Origin: Vibrio ordalii ATCC 33509
GTDB taxonomy: Bacteria; Pseudomonadota; Gammaproteobacteria; Enterobacterales; Vibrionaceae
Assembly (NCBI GenBank): GCA_000257205.1
Contig: AEZC01000100.1
Coordinates: forward strand, 1 to 53,922
Length of the DNA: 53,922 bases
Reading direction: 5' to 3'
The translations under genes and the position numbers were made by a program. Below, in pieces: positions 27,207-36,149 of this stretch (the first letter of the stretch is position 1; each line of letters starts with the position of its first letter). The notes below the pieces were generated by a model. It ran no database searches and was not told where the DNA came from. It was given only the letters and a program-made list of their open reading frames with translations.

Positions 27207-29489
27207 CTAGGCGACATGATTAAGCTTGGGCTTTCCCGGCTTATTGGTCATCACCTCGCTCAAGTCATGGCTAAAGTGGTCAACTTGAATCGCTTTATAA
27301 CGCAGTTTATCTGCGGCCAAAATTTGGTCCACTTCAGTTTGAGTCAACACATTTTCGCTTAAAGCTTGAGCCAATCGCTCAGTCAGGGCACCTTTACGCG
27401 CAATTTTACCCTCTTTGACCGCGCGGAACAGCTTGCGCTCAAGTGTACTGATACCGTACATCGCCAAAAACGCTTTTTCCATCAAGCCAACGCTATCGTC
27501 TTCCTCTGGCCCAATGTAGCAAAGATGAGTGAGACGATCTCGATGTGCTCCAGGAGTCATTAAGCTTTCCGCCAGTTTGACCGACAGCTCATCGCTAGGT
27601 TTGTCATAATGGTTGCCCAAAGGGAAGACCAACACTTTAAGTAAGCGCCCAACCACTTTGTTGGGGAAGTTGCTGTACGCCTCTTGCAAAGATTTAGCGG
27701 CGTGGTACAAACAATATTGCACCGCGTAGTGCACGTAATCTAAATCGGTTTGTTGGCGGCCTTCATCTTCATACTTTTTTAAGGTCGCTGAAGCCATGTA
27801 CAGATAACTCAAACCATCACCTAAACGCGCTGAGATCATCTCTTTACGTTTAAGATCGCCACCTAACGTCAACATAGCGAAATCGGCACTCACGGCAAGT
27901 GCTCGGCTAATGCGCGTTAACTGTTGGTAATACGCTTTTGTTGGGCCGCTCATCTGCGCTTTGACAAAGCGTGAACCCGTTAATGCAGCACCGAGCGCCC
28001 CAAAGGTATTTTTGGTCGCGTGGCTAATGTGCTTAAACAACAGCTTATCGAAATCTTTCGCGCCTTGCTCTGTATCAGGATTAGCCGCCGCTTCCATCTC
28101 TTTCAAAACATAAGGGTGACAACGAGTGGCACCTTGGCCAAAGATCATCAAATTGCGAGTTAAGATATTGGCCCCTTCAACCGTAATTGCGACCGGGATA
28201 CCGAGATAATGTGTTCCGAGGTAGTTCATTGGCCCATCTTGAATCGCTCTACCTGAGTGAATATCCATCGAATCATTTAAAATTGTGCGCGCAATTTCTG
28301 TCATATGGTATTTGGCAATGGCGGTCACTATACCCGGTTTTTCTTTTAAATCGAGCGAGGTCGTGGTTAAGGTTCGTGTCGCTTCAAGCAAATAAGTTAA
28401 GCCACCGATACGGCCCAGTGCTTCAGCTACCCCTTCAAATTTACCAATCGACATGCCAAATTGCTTGCGCACATAAGCGTATGCACCTGTCGTACGCGAA
28501 GTTAAGTGGCCAATCGCCGTACCAAGTGCGGGTAATGAAATACCACGCCCTGCCGACAAACATTCCACCAGCATGCGCCAGCCTTTACCCGCATAGTCAG
28601 CACCACCGATGAGCCAATCCATCGGGATGAAAACATCTTGACCACGCGTTGGGCCGTTCATAAACGCAAGGCCGAGTGGATCGTGTCGCTCGCCAATTTC
28701 CACGCCTTTGTGATTAGCAGGGATCAACGCGCAGGTAATACCGATATCGAGCTTATCGCCTAGAAGTTTTTCAGGATCACTGAGTTTGAAAGCTAGGCCT
28801 AGCACAGTTGCAACCGGAGCCAGCGTGATATAACGCTTATTCCAACTGAGTTTAATCCCAAGGACTTCTTTGCCCTCGTGCTTGCCGTAACACACCACGC
28901 CTTGATCAGGAATGCCGCCAGCATCGGAGCCTGCTTCTGGCCCGGTCAGCGCAAAACAAGGGATATCCGTACCGTCAGCTAAGCGAGGAAGCCAGTAGTC
29001 TTTCTGTTGTTGTGTACCGTAGTGAGAGAGGAGCTCTCCCGGGCCAAGCGAGTTTGGCACCATCACTGTAACAGCGGTACTGATACTGCGCGTCGCAATC
29101 CGTGACACTATGGTGGAGTTGGCGAGTGCGGAAAATTCACGACCACCGTAGGCCTTTGAAATAATCAAAGAGAAGAAACGCTCTTTACGCAGAAACGTCC
29201 ACACTTCCGCTGGCAAGTCGCGATCTTCTTTCACGATTTTATGGTCATCTAACATGGACAGCAGCGTTTCCAACTCATTATCAATGAAAGATTGCTCTTC
29301 ATCTGACAAGGTTGGTTTTGGGTAATGATGCAGCTTGGTAAAGTCTGGACGACCTGAAAACAGTTCACCATCCCACCAAACGCTGCCCGCTTCCATCGCC
29401 TCTTTTTCTGTCTCCGATAACGGAGGCAAAACTTGCTTAAACAGTTTAAAGGCGGGGTCGCTTATCCATTTTCTTCGTAGAGAGCTCAT
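27207..29489 (-). CDS. fadE: Acyl-CoA dehydrogenase FadE
   Basis: First step of beta-oxidation: FAD-dependent formation of trans-2-enoyl-CoA, electrons passing to ETF. The 760 residues are colinear with E. coli FadE (814): GPGELLSHYGTQQQKDYW, CFALTGPEAGSDAGGIPD (FAD/substrate region), TWNKRYITLAPVATVLGLAFKLSDPEKLL-like stretch, EGANILTRNLMIFGQGA. The start chosen is ATG 29489 (MSSLRRKWISDP, AAGGA upstream). The N-terminal hydrophobic segment of E. coli FadE is absent in this reading, so membrane association may differ. It lies 55 nt downstream of psrA on the same strand, probably one operon. Confidence 0.93.
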   Translation of the reverse strand: MSSLRRKWISDPAFKLFKQVLPPLSETEKEAMEAGSVWWDGELFSGRPDFTKLHHYPKPTLSDEEQSFIDNELETLLSMLDDHKIVKEDRDLPAEVWTFLRKERFFSLIISKAYGGREFSALANSTIVSRIATRSISTAVTVMVPNSLGPGELLSHYGTQQQKDYWLPRLADGTDIPCFALTGPEAGSDAGGIPDQGVVCYGKHEGKEVLGIKLSWNKRYITLAPVATVLGLAFKLSDPEKLLGDKLDIGITCALIPANHKGVEIGERHDPLGLAFMNGPTRGQDVFIPMDWLIGGADYAGKGWRMLVECLSAGRGISLPALGTAIGHLTSRTTGAYAYVRKQFGMSIGKFEGVAEALGRIGGLTYLLEATRTLTTTSLDLKEKPGIVTAIAKYHMTEIARTILNDSMDIHSGRAIQDGPMNYLGTHYLGIPVAITVEGANILTRNLMIFGQGATRCHPYVLKEMEAAANPDTEQGAKDFDKLLFKHISHATKNTFGALGAALTGSRFVKAQMSGPTKAYYQQLTRISRALAVSADFAMLTLGGDLKRKEMISARLGDGLSYLYMASATLKKYEDEGRQQTDLDYVHYAVQYCLYHAAKSLQEAYSNFPNKVVGRLLKVLVFPLGNHYDKPSDELSVKLAESLMTPGAHRDRLTHLCYIGPEEDDSVGLMEKAFLAMYGISTLERKLFRAVKEGKIARKGALTERLAQALSENVLTQTEVDQILAADKLRYKAIQVDHFSHDLSEVMTNKPGKPKLNHVA

Positions 29490-29544
29490 GATCAGATCCT
29501 TTTGTTCGCTTGGATTGTTACTTCTTATAATAGATTTAATTGGG

Positions 29545-30171
29545 TTAATCAGCCGCAACGCCGGCGGCTAAATAAGGAATAAGTAAGTCGACGACGGCTT
29601 TGGCATCCACTTGGTTGCCAAAATCACTTTCGGCAATCTCAGCCAATGCTTGGCTCGACGCCATGGTAAAAACACACGTGCCTAACGTGAAGTGCAAACG
29701 CCAGAATAGAGTTTCAGGCGTCAGTTTTGGGTTCGCCTTCATCACTGACTGAGTAAACAGTGACAATACATCGCTGTAGCGTGTGGTGATAAACCAACGT
29801 AAATGACCTTGCACATCGGTATAGCCGCGACCAATCAACAACATAAAACGGCTGGTACCATTGGGCCTAACATCATTCAACGCACGTAATGGTGTACGCA
29901 ATGACTCAAACACTTCAGACATTTGATATTCATCTTGGGAGTTTAACTCCTGCAGCGCTTGTTGAACGGCCGGCATAAATGCTTCTAAATAACGATTCAA
30001 CACTGCCCGCACTAACGTTTTCTTATCACCAAAATGGTAGTTAACCGAAGCTAGATTTACTCCAGCTTTGCTGGTGATAGCTCGTAACGATGTATCGTTG
30101 AAGCCATGTTCAGCAAACAATCCCTCTGCAACATCTAGGATTTTTTCTTTGGTACTACTTCTTGGTGCCAT
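29545..30171 (-). CDS. psrA: TetR-family fatty-acid regulator, PsrA-like
   Basis: A 208-residue TetR/AcrR repressor. The HTH lies at about 10-55 (ILDVAEGLFAEHGFNDTSLRAITSKAGVNLASVNYHFGDKK) with a helical ligand domain behind. PsrA-type regulators in Pseudomonas, Shewanella and Vibrio respond to long-chain fatty acids or acyl-CoA and control fad genes. Supporting this are its position directly before fadE and a perfect TCAAACA-N2-TGTTTGA palindrome 15 nt before its start. The start is ATG 30171; GTG 30180 and an upstream TTG are in frame. Regulation of fadE together with itself is inferred. Confidence 0.82.
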   Translation of the reverse strand: MAPRSSTKEKILDVAEGLFAEHGFNDTSLRAITSKAGVNLASVNYHFGDKKTLVRAVLNRYLEAFMPAVQQALQELNSQDEYQMSEVFESLRTPLRALNDVRPNGTSRFMLLIGRGYTDVQGHLRWFITTRYSDVLSLFTQSVMKANPKLTPETLFWRLHFTLGTCVFTMASSQALAEIAESDFGNQVDAKAVVDLLIPYLAAGVAAD

Positions 30172-30185
30172 TTCAATCACTCGTA

Positions 30186-30201
30186 TCAAACAGGTGTTTG
30201 A
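30186..30201. promoter_or_regulatory. PsrA operator
   Basis: TCAAACAGGTGTTTGA, a perfect 7-2-7 palindrome immediately upstream of psrA. It matches the known PsrA half-site TTCAAAC/GTTTGAA. It would make the psrA-fadE unit autoregulated. Confidence 0.82.
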
Positions 30202-30480
30202 AATATACTATCGACACAATTGATTAACAAGCAATTAACATCGCATTTTTACGAAATGATCGGAGCTGAAGAGCAAAATAGAAGTAAGCTAATGAAAGAT
30301 AAATATTTTAAAAATAAATTGAAAAAAATAGCTTTAAGATGGAACTGATTGTGAAATGCTCAGTCTCAATAAGTGTAGTTAGCAGAGCATTAAGAATTTT
30401 ACAGGCCGTCAAATTTTTCTTCTTACTGTAACTACCGATATGCTGCTTTTTCTTATTAACTCCTATGTTTATTTGTATCC

Positions 30481-30511
30481 GCCCAGCGCCTTTTGCTCTG
30501 GGCTTTTTTTT
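30481..30511 (+). terminator. Orphan terminator, possible end of a small RNA
   Basis: GCCCAG/CTGGGC stem followed by T8 on the plus strand, with no plus-strand protein gene in the 280 bases upstream (30202-30480). The rest of that stretch holds no supported ORF. It may terminate an unannotated small RNA. Confidence 0.6.
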
Positions 30512-30618
30512 GCCGCATGAGAGGCAAAGCAGTAACTGACGAGCGATAAAATCGGCCAACACTGCAATTTTTACTCAGGTCAGTATATACTACGGCCCTT
30601 TTCTGCTCGAAAATCATC

Positions 30619-31512
30619 ATGAAACTGTCTGACACCCCCATAACGCAACATACTTTTGCCAATAACCGCTTCTATTTAAAACGTGATGATCAACTTCACA
30701 GCCATTTTTCCGGAAATAAAGCGCGTAAGTTCATGGCGTTATTGGATAGCGATCTCCCCGGCATCAGCACTTTAATCAGCTATGGTTCGGCGCAGTCGAA
30801 TGCTCTCTATTCTCTGGCAGCTCTTGCACTCATTAAAGGGTGGAAATTTGAGTTTTATGTAGACCACATTCCAACGTGGCTACAACAAAGACCGATTGGC
30901 AACTATCGTGGTGCACTGGATTTAGGAACGCACATCATCGAAGTTAGCCCCATCAATATAATGCCCCCCGAGCAGTATATTAATACGATCCGCCAGCCTG
31001 ATGCTTCATGCTTAGTCGTACCGGAAGGCGGTCGCTCAAAGATGGCCGAAACAGGCATTAAGCAGCTGGCTCTAGAAATTCTCAACTGGATGAGAATGGA
31101 GACAAAAACGCAATTCGTCGTTGCGTTGCCCTCCGGGACAGGAACCACTGCGATCTACCTGCAAAAATATCTAAAACCGCACGGCATTGAGGTTCTGACC
31201 TGTGCTTGTGTAGGGGGAAATGACTACCTCATCCAACAATTTGACGAGCTTGAAGAGCGCCAGTACCCTACGATTATATCTACAGAGAAAAAGCATCACT
31301 TTGGACGATTGTACGAAGCCGATTATCGGATGTGGCAAAATCTACTTGAGCAGACTCATGTGGAATTTGATCTGTTGTATGACCCTATGATGTGGCAATG
31401 TTTGTTACCTTGGATGGAAGCTCATCCAGAAAAAACGGTGATTTATATTCATCAAGGTGGGTTACTGGGCAATGAAAGTATGCTGCCCCGCTATCAGCGG
31501 CAATTTGATTAA
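30619..31512 (+). CDS. PLP-dependent ACC deaminase/D-cysteine desulfhydrase-like enzyme
   Basis: A 297-residue fold-type II PLP enzyme. The Schiff-base lysine is predicted as Lys34 in FSGNKARKF. SYGSAQSNALYSLAALA (about 54-70) is the substrate/cofactor loop, and LPSGTGTTAIYL (about 172-183) binds the PLP phosphate. Family members include 1-aminocyclopropane-1-carboxylate deaminase and D-cysteine desulfhydrase, which both release ammonia; sequence alone does not separate them here. The N-terminus is short compared with characterised members (about 330 residues). The Shine-Dalgarno is poor. The DUF1496-like gene follows after 28 nt. Confidence 0.78.
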   Translation: MKLSDTPITQHTFANNRFYLKRDDQLHSHFSGNKARKFMALLDSDLPGISTLISYGSAQSNALYSLAALALIKGWKFEFYVDHIPTWLQQRPIGNYRGALDLGTHIIEVSPINIMPPEQYINTIRQPDASCLVVPEGGRSKMAETGIKQLALEILNWMRMETKTQFVVALPSGTGTTAIYLQKYLKPHGIEVLTCACVGGNDYLIQQFDELEERQYPTIISTEKKHHFGRLYEADYRMWQNLLEQTHVEFDLLYDPMMWQCLLPWMEAHPEKTVIYIHQGGLLGNESMLPRYQRQFD

Positions 31513-31540
31513 CTACCTCACTATAAATAGGAGAGACACC

Positions 31541-31795
31541 ATGCTGAAGTACTGTGTTTGGTTATTATTGATTGCTCCTAGCTTTGGCTACACGAAAGTA
31601 ATCAATACCGCTTCGCTACCGGTTGTGGTAGCTACTGAAGGTAAAGCTTTGCAACGTGTTTGCTATTATAAGGACCAAGCTTATTCTATCGGTGCAGTGA
31701 TTCAAGTCGGTGAGCTGTATATGATCTGCCAAGAGGCTAATGATTTTGAAACCAATGGCCCCTTAAGATGGGTGTTACTGACTCAACAAAAATAG
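31541..31795 (+). CDS. Small secreted protein, DUF1496-like
   Basis: An 84-residue protein with a signal peptide (MLKYCVWLLLIAPSFGYT). The mature chain has VCYYKDQAYSIGAVIQVGELYMIC, a two-cysteine beta-rich motif typical of DUF1496 proteins, implying a periplasmic disulfide. A perfect AGGAG precedes ATG 31541. The function is unknown. Confidence 0.65.
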   Translation: MLKYCVWLLLIAPSFGYTKVINTASLPVVVATEGKALQRVCYYKDQAYSIGAVIQVGELYMICQEANDFETNGPLRWVLLTQQK

Positions 31796-31830
31796 TGAGA
31801 GAAAGGTTAGTTTAAGCCTCCCATTAGTGT

Positions 31831-31904
31831 CTATTTCACTGCCAAATATTCGTCTAGCCCCAGCTTTGCTCCCTCGCAGCCAAGACCTGACTCTTTGATG
31901 GCGC
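31831..31904 (-). pseudogene. Aldehyde dehydrogenase C-terminal remnant
   Basis: The minus strand encodes IKESGLGCEGAKLGLDEYLAVK then TAG. This matches the extreme C-terminus of succinate-semialdehyde/betaine-aldehyde dehydrogenases (K-x-SGLGREG-x-x-G-x-x-x-Y). Nothing upstream of about 31904 continues the gene, so only about 24 codons survive. Confidence 0.7.
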
Positions 31905-32082
31905 AACTGCGGTTGAGATAAGCGAGTTTGATGCATCATTCATAATGGATATAACAAATTGGGGATTCACCAAGCTGCATGGCGATGCACCTAGCAATTT
32001 ATTGAGAGAAGAAGCGCAGGGGAAAGGAAACGGATTTAGATTCAATGAATTGAAAATACAACTCAACAACTGCTTACAATAA
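31891..32082 (+). other. Open frame of unknown origin, probable gene relic
   Basis: A plus-strand frame open from 31891 to TAA 32082, with no good start (ATG 31945 lacks a Shine-Dalgarno). Its 45-63 residues, including TNWGFTKLHGDAPSNLL, have natural protein-like composition, but I do not recognise a family. It abuts the aldehyde dehydrogenase remnant, suggesting a deletion or insertion junction. Confidence 0.35.
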
Positions 32083-32165
32083 ACTCGGCCTCTCATGAGT
32101 AAGAAACTTGAGTCAAACCCAGTCATTTGTATACTAAACACTGAATTAATAAAGGACTCTTTTAC

Positions 32166-32843
32166 ATGAAATCCAATAAAAACTTACTCAGTAATGTATT
32201 GGTCAATATTATTATCCCAGTGATTATTTTGAGTAAAATGAGTGGCGAAGATAACCTTGGCCCAACTTGGGCGCTAGTAGCGGCATTGGCGTTTCCACTA
32301 TTATTTGGCCTAGTCAGTTTTATCCAAGAGCGTAAAATCAATTTCTACTCCGCCCTTGGGATGATTAGCGTATTACTGACAGGCGGCATTGGCTTGATGC
32401 AATTGGATCCTGCCTACATTGCTATTAAAGAGGCGGCTATCCCTGGGTTGATTTTCGTGATCATCATAGTGAGCAACCTTATTGGCTACCCGTTGGTGCG
32501 CAAAATGCTGCTTAATGAGGATATTATCGATCATAGCAAGCTAAAGGGTGCTTTGGACAGTGAGCAAAAACAGACGGAATTTGAGCGTAGGTTGAAATTT
32601 GGCTCTTATCTGATCGCCTTTTCATTTTTTATCTCGGCGGTACTGAACTATGTGCTAGCAAAGTGGATAGTAACTAGCCCAGCAGGAACCGAAGCATTCA
32701 ATGAAGAAATAGGCAAAATGACGGCATTGAGTTTCCCAGTCATTTCCATTCCTGTCACCTTGATCATGATGGGAGCTCTTCTTTATTTATTCAAAAGTCT
32801 CTCGGCTATTACTGGCCACAAAATAGAATATTTCTTACGCTAA
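32166..32843 (+). CDS. VC0807-like integral membrane protein
   Basis: A 225-residue inner-membrane protein with about six hydrophobic helices (about 8-24, 33-52, 60-75, 90-108, 145-165, 188-210). It resembles the VC0807 family of Vibrio membrane proteins, whose function is unknown. Motifs seen: NVLVNIIIPVIILSK at the start and GHKIEYFLR at the end. ATG 32166 is preceded by AAAGGA. It is a single gene. Confidence 0.65.
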   Translation: MKSNKNLLSNVLVNIIIPVIILSKMSGEDNLGPTWALVAALAFPLLFGLVSFIQERKINFYSALGMISVLLTGGIGLMQLDPAYIAIKEAAIPGLIFVIIIVSNLIGYPLVRKMLLNEDIIDHSKLKGALDSEQKQTEFERRLKFGSYLIAFSFFISAVLNYVLAKWIVTSPAGTEAFNEEIGKMTALSFPVISIPVTLIMMGALLYLFKSLSAITGHKIEYFLR

Positions 32844-33198
32844 AAAAACGTGCTTAAGAGTCACAATATCGCTTCTGTGTAGGTTAGACACCTAATTCGG
32901 CAGTATAATTAACCTTTACCGATAGTGAATTTACTAAAGCAAGCCAAGTGTTTTTGGGTGAACTATAACTATTAAACACGACTGCCTCTCAATGGCTTTC
33001 CAGCGTAGTAATAGCGATCAGCCATCAAGTTAAAATAGAGAATCCAACCCTAGCCGCCAATTCAGGCGGCTTTTTAATAATGCTAAATCTCGTCGTATTA
33101 AAGCGATGGATGCAGGATCTTTGTTCCATCGATTGAAGCAACAAGTCACACAAATACAGAGAAAAATCATGGCTAAATTTAGCGCAAATTGACCAGCC
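32844..33198. other. Intergenic, holds a terminator only
   Basis: 355 bases between convergent genes. Apart from the terminator at 33053-33075 there is a short plus-strand frame (about 33070-33193) ending in KIMAKFSAN with no ribosome-binding site. I do not call it a gene. Confidence 0.5.
33053..33075 (+). terminator. Terminator downstream of the VC0807-like gene
   Basis: GCCGCC/GGCGGC stem, 6-nt loop, T5. It lies 210 nt after the stop codon, so the transcript has a long 3' UTR or ends elsewhere. Confidence 0.75.
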
Positions 33199-36015
33199 TT
33201 ATTCTTCTTGTCTCTCAAAGAGTAAGGTTTGCAACACTGCGCCTTTTTTCACAAATTGGCTCTCTAGCCAGTAAACACCCGATGACAGAGAGATGGCTCG
33301 ACCTTCCACTTTGACACTCTGCCCGTTGGTGCCATTGATCGGCAGTGACATGGCAAACTCACCATTGATACTCAAACTGCAAGAAGATTGCGCCAATGCT
33401 TCTCGATCGTAAGCCATTTGAGCAAAGCAGACGTAGGTGCCACTTTGTTCTACCTGCAACAAACATTGGCTGGATGTTTGGCTGTTGAGCTCGATGGTTT
33501 GATCCGCAAAGCAGATTGGTGGCGATTCAGGAACAGCTTGACGCGCCTGAACCGCTAGCTGTACAAAAGGCTTCACCGCTTGATACGCCTGCAGCGGCCT
33601 TTGCATCACTGGCGATTGCAAAATAAAGCGGCAGATGTTCATCGCGCTGCGCTGCAACTCGCCGAGCGTCAGATCGCCTTGTGCTAACGCGCGCAAGGTG
33701 TCGTCTTCCATCGGGTTGCGCTCTGCGGCGTCGTTTTCCACCACCATGTAGAGATCGTTTTGCGCTCGCAACATATAGCCAGTAAAGCGCTTACTCTCTT
33801 CACCCCCGTCCACGGGGTGATTCATTTTCGCCCACCAGTCGGTCATCACAATGCCGGTGTAGCCCCATTCACCACGCAAAATGGTGGTGTTGAGATCGTA
33901 GTTAGACGCCGCCCAATGGCCGTTGACCGGATTGTAAGCGGTCATGATGCTGGACGCCTGACCATACTTCACCGCCATTTCAAATGGCTTGATGTGGATT
34001 TCACGCAGCGCGCGCTGCGACATCACGCTATCCACATCCACTCGTGCGGTTTCTTGATCGTTGGCCGAAAAGTGTTTGATGGTTCCGGAAACACCCGCTT
34101 GTTTTAAGCCTGTGGTTTGCGCAGCCGCAATCCAACCGGTTAACAGTGGGTCTTCCGAGAAATATTCGAAATTACGGCCATTGAGTGGGTGGCGATGAAT
34201 ATTGATGCCCGGACCGAGCAAGGTGTCGATTTGGTAGGCTTGCAACTCTTGGCCTAGCAAATAATACAACTGTTGATTGAGCTCAGTGTTCCACGTGCAG
34301 GCGAGCAGTGTGCCAATTGGCACTTGGGTCGCTTGATGGCCACTGTCCATGCGAATGCCCGATGGGCCATCGGCCGCCGCGGCCACCGGAATACCAAACT
34401 CAAACAGTGAAGTGCATACCCCACCAAACGCCGCGGCGGTACCCGGCGTCACTTTCGGGCTGCACATGCCTTCACCACGCACCAGAATGGCCAGTTGTTC
34501 AGCTGTGAGTTGGGCAACAAACGCTTCTAGGCTGGCGCGGCCTTGGGCGACATCGGCCAGCTTAATGCCTTGATCGCCCGTGAACGCATAGGTTGGCGGC
34601 AAATTCGCTTCGATTCGCTGCGCCAGATCCACCGTACGCAATGGCACAGGCTGATAGCGGGGTTGATAGACGCCATTGGCTTGGCGCTCGGCCGGCACTA
34701 GGCGTTCAAACTGACGGGCTGGCGCGCAGGCTTCACTGAGTGTTTCCAGTGAGGTGGTTTGCTCTACCCACCATGTCGTGTCGATTTTCTGCGCTTGGCG
34801 CACGCTGCCGCCAAGGTAGAAATGATACTGCCCTGCTTCAAGCACATAACTGTTTGGGTAGCCACTCGCGCCGCTATCGTCAAACGATGCCAGCAAAGCC
34901 ACCGGCACACAGATGCGTACCACTTCGCTGCCGTTTGGCGCTAGCTCGCTGGTTTTTGCAAACCCACACAGCGCTCTGGCGGGTTTGCCAAGTTGGCCTT
35001 GTGGCGCTTCAACATACAGCTGCACCACTTCTTTGCTGCTAAATTGCTGGCCGATGTTGCGCACTTCAATCTCAAAATAGAGCGACTTGGCGTTGGTGAG
35101 ATCGCCACTAGCATCGGCCACGTCACTCGAGCACTGCAGCAAACGGCGCTCAAATTGGCTGTAGGATAAGCCTGCACCAAATTCAAACTGCACCGCTTCT
35201 GGGGCAAAAGTTTCAAAGTAGCGATAGCCGACGTAAATATCTTCCGCGTAGAGATTGAAATCTTTGCGGCCAAAATGGGCGGAAGAGGGGTAATCTTGCA
35301 AACGATGGGCGATGGTATCAGTCAAACGGCCACTGGGTGAGACAGCGCCAGACAGCACATCGGCCAGCGCATGACCACCTTCCATCCCCGCCGCCCAACT
35401 ATAGAGTACCGCTTTGATCGCGTGATGGTTTTCAAGGCGAGTTAACCACGACATATCGATAATGTTGGTGACGTTCATCACCACGATCACACAGGAGAAA
35501 TGGCGGCACACTTTGGTTAGCATGTCCGTTTCCAATTCCGTTAAGCGGTAGCTGCCTGCTTCATCGGCGTAATCTTTATCTTCACCGGCGGTGCGGCCAA
35601 TAAACACCAGCGCTTTGTCTGACTGCGACGCAGCCTGCGCCACGACCTCATCGGTCAGCGACATTTCATGTTGAAACCAAGGCTCTGCCGCCCAGCCACC
35701 GCCGCCATCATCAAACGGATGGTGGGCTAGCCAATCTTGATACAGAGCGACTAACGAAGTATTAAGTTGAATAGTCGGATTGGCTTGCAAACCTTGCAAT
35801 GCATTCACTGCATAAGGCACGTTCACCGCGCCGCCAGAACCTGTGCCGCTGCGATAGGTATTTATCTGGCAACGGCCAAACAAGGAGAGCACCTGCGATG
35901 GCTGAATCGGTAGGGCTTGGTCATCATTTTTCAGCAGGACGATGCCTTCTGCCGCGGCTTGTCGGCTCACTGACACCAGTGCTTGCTGCGCTTTTTCTAT
36001 CGCTGGATTTCTCAT
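33199..36015 (-). CDS. Circularly permuted GH3 beta-glucosidase
   Basis: A 938-residue glycoside hydrolase family 3 enzyme, likely removing glucose from beta-glucan oligosaccharides. The usual domain order is reversed. The (alpha/beta)6 sandwich domain comes first (about 15-250, EGIVLLKNDDQALP, GEDKDYADEAGSY), then a fibronectin-III-like domain (about 310-410). The TIM-barrel domain comes last (about 500-820), with ADGPSGIR (D549), KHFSANDQE (648) and the nucleophile Asp726 in GIVMTDWW. About 100 further residues (840-938) form a beta-rich tail. This order is known in some GH3 enzymes such as those of Ruminococcus and Butyrivibrio. No signal peptide is present, so it acts in the cytoplasm. 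It is divergent from an AraC regulator and has no GAAAGCGCTTTC box. Confidence 0.85.
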   Translation of the reverse strand: MRNPAIEKAQQALVSVSRQAAAEGIVLLKNDDQALPIQPSQVLSLFGRCQINTYRSGTGSGGAVNVPYAVNALQGLQANPTIQLNTSLVALYQDWLAHHPFDDGGGGWAAEPWFQHEMSLTDEVVAQAASQSDKALVFIGRTAGEDKDYADEAGSYRLTELETDMLTKVCRHFSCVIVVMNVTNIIDMSWLTRLENHHAIKAVLYSWAAGMEGGHALADVLSGAVSPSGRLTDTIAHRLQDYPSSAHFGRKDFNLYAEDIYVGYRYFETFAPEAVQFEFGAGLSYSQFERRLLQCSSDVADASGDLTNAKSLYFEIEVRNIGQQFSSKEVVQLYVEAPQGQLGKPARALCGFAKTSELAPNGSEVVRICVPVALLASFDDSGASGYPNSYVLEAGQYHFYLGGSVRQAQKIDTTWWVEQTTSLETLSEACAPARQFERLVPAERQANGVYQPRYQPVPLRTVDLAQRIEANLPPTYAFTGDQGIKLADVAQGRASLEAFVAQLTAEQLAILVRGEGMCSPKVTPGTAAAFGGVCTSLFEFGIPVAAAADGPSGIRMDSGHQATQVPIGTLLACTWNTELNQQLYYLLGQELQAYQIDTLLGPGINIHRHPLNGRNFEYFSEDPLLTGWIAAAQTTGLKQAGVSGTIKHFSANDQETARVDVDSVMSQRALREIHIKPFEMAVKYGQASSIMTAYNPVNGHWAASNYDLNTTILRGEWGYTGIVMTDWWAKMNHPVDGGEESKRFTGYMLRAQNDLYMVVENDAAERNPMEDDTLRALAQGDLTLGELQRSAMNICRFILQSPVMQRPLQAYQAVKPFVQLAVQARQAVPESPPICFADQTIELNSQTSSQCLLQVEQSGTYVCFAQMAYDREALAQSSCSLSINGEFAMSLPINGTNGQSVKVEGRAISLSSGVYWLESQFVKKGAVLQTLLFERQEE

Positions 36016-36149
36016 CGCTTTATCGCCCTCTTTTTGCCTTATCTTGGCCTTATTTTTGCCTGCGGCATTCTCATTGATTGAGCTTCAGTGTAAGCTTGCC
36101 AAATGCGCAATTCTACCAATATTCCGACCAATAAAAGGAAAATAGCGAC

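Noticed and set aside
30308..30562. 84-codon minus-strand frame next to psrA
   Set aside because: Low-complexity Lys/Ile content, crosses a plus-strand terminator, and has no Shine-Dalgarno sequence.
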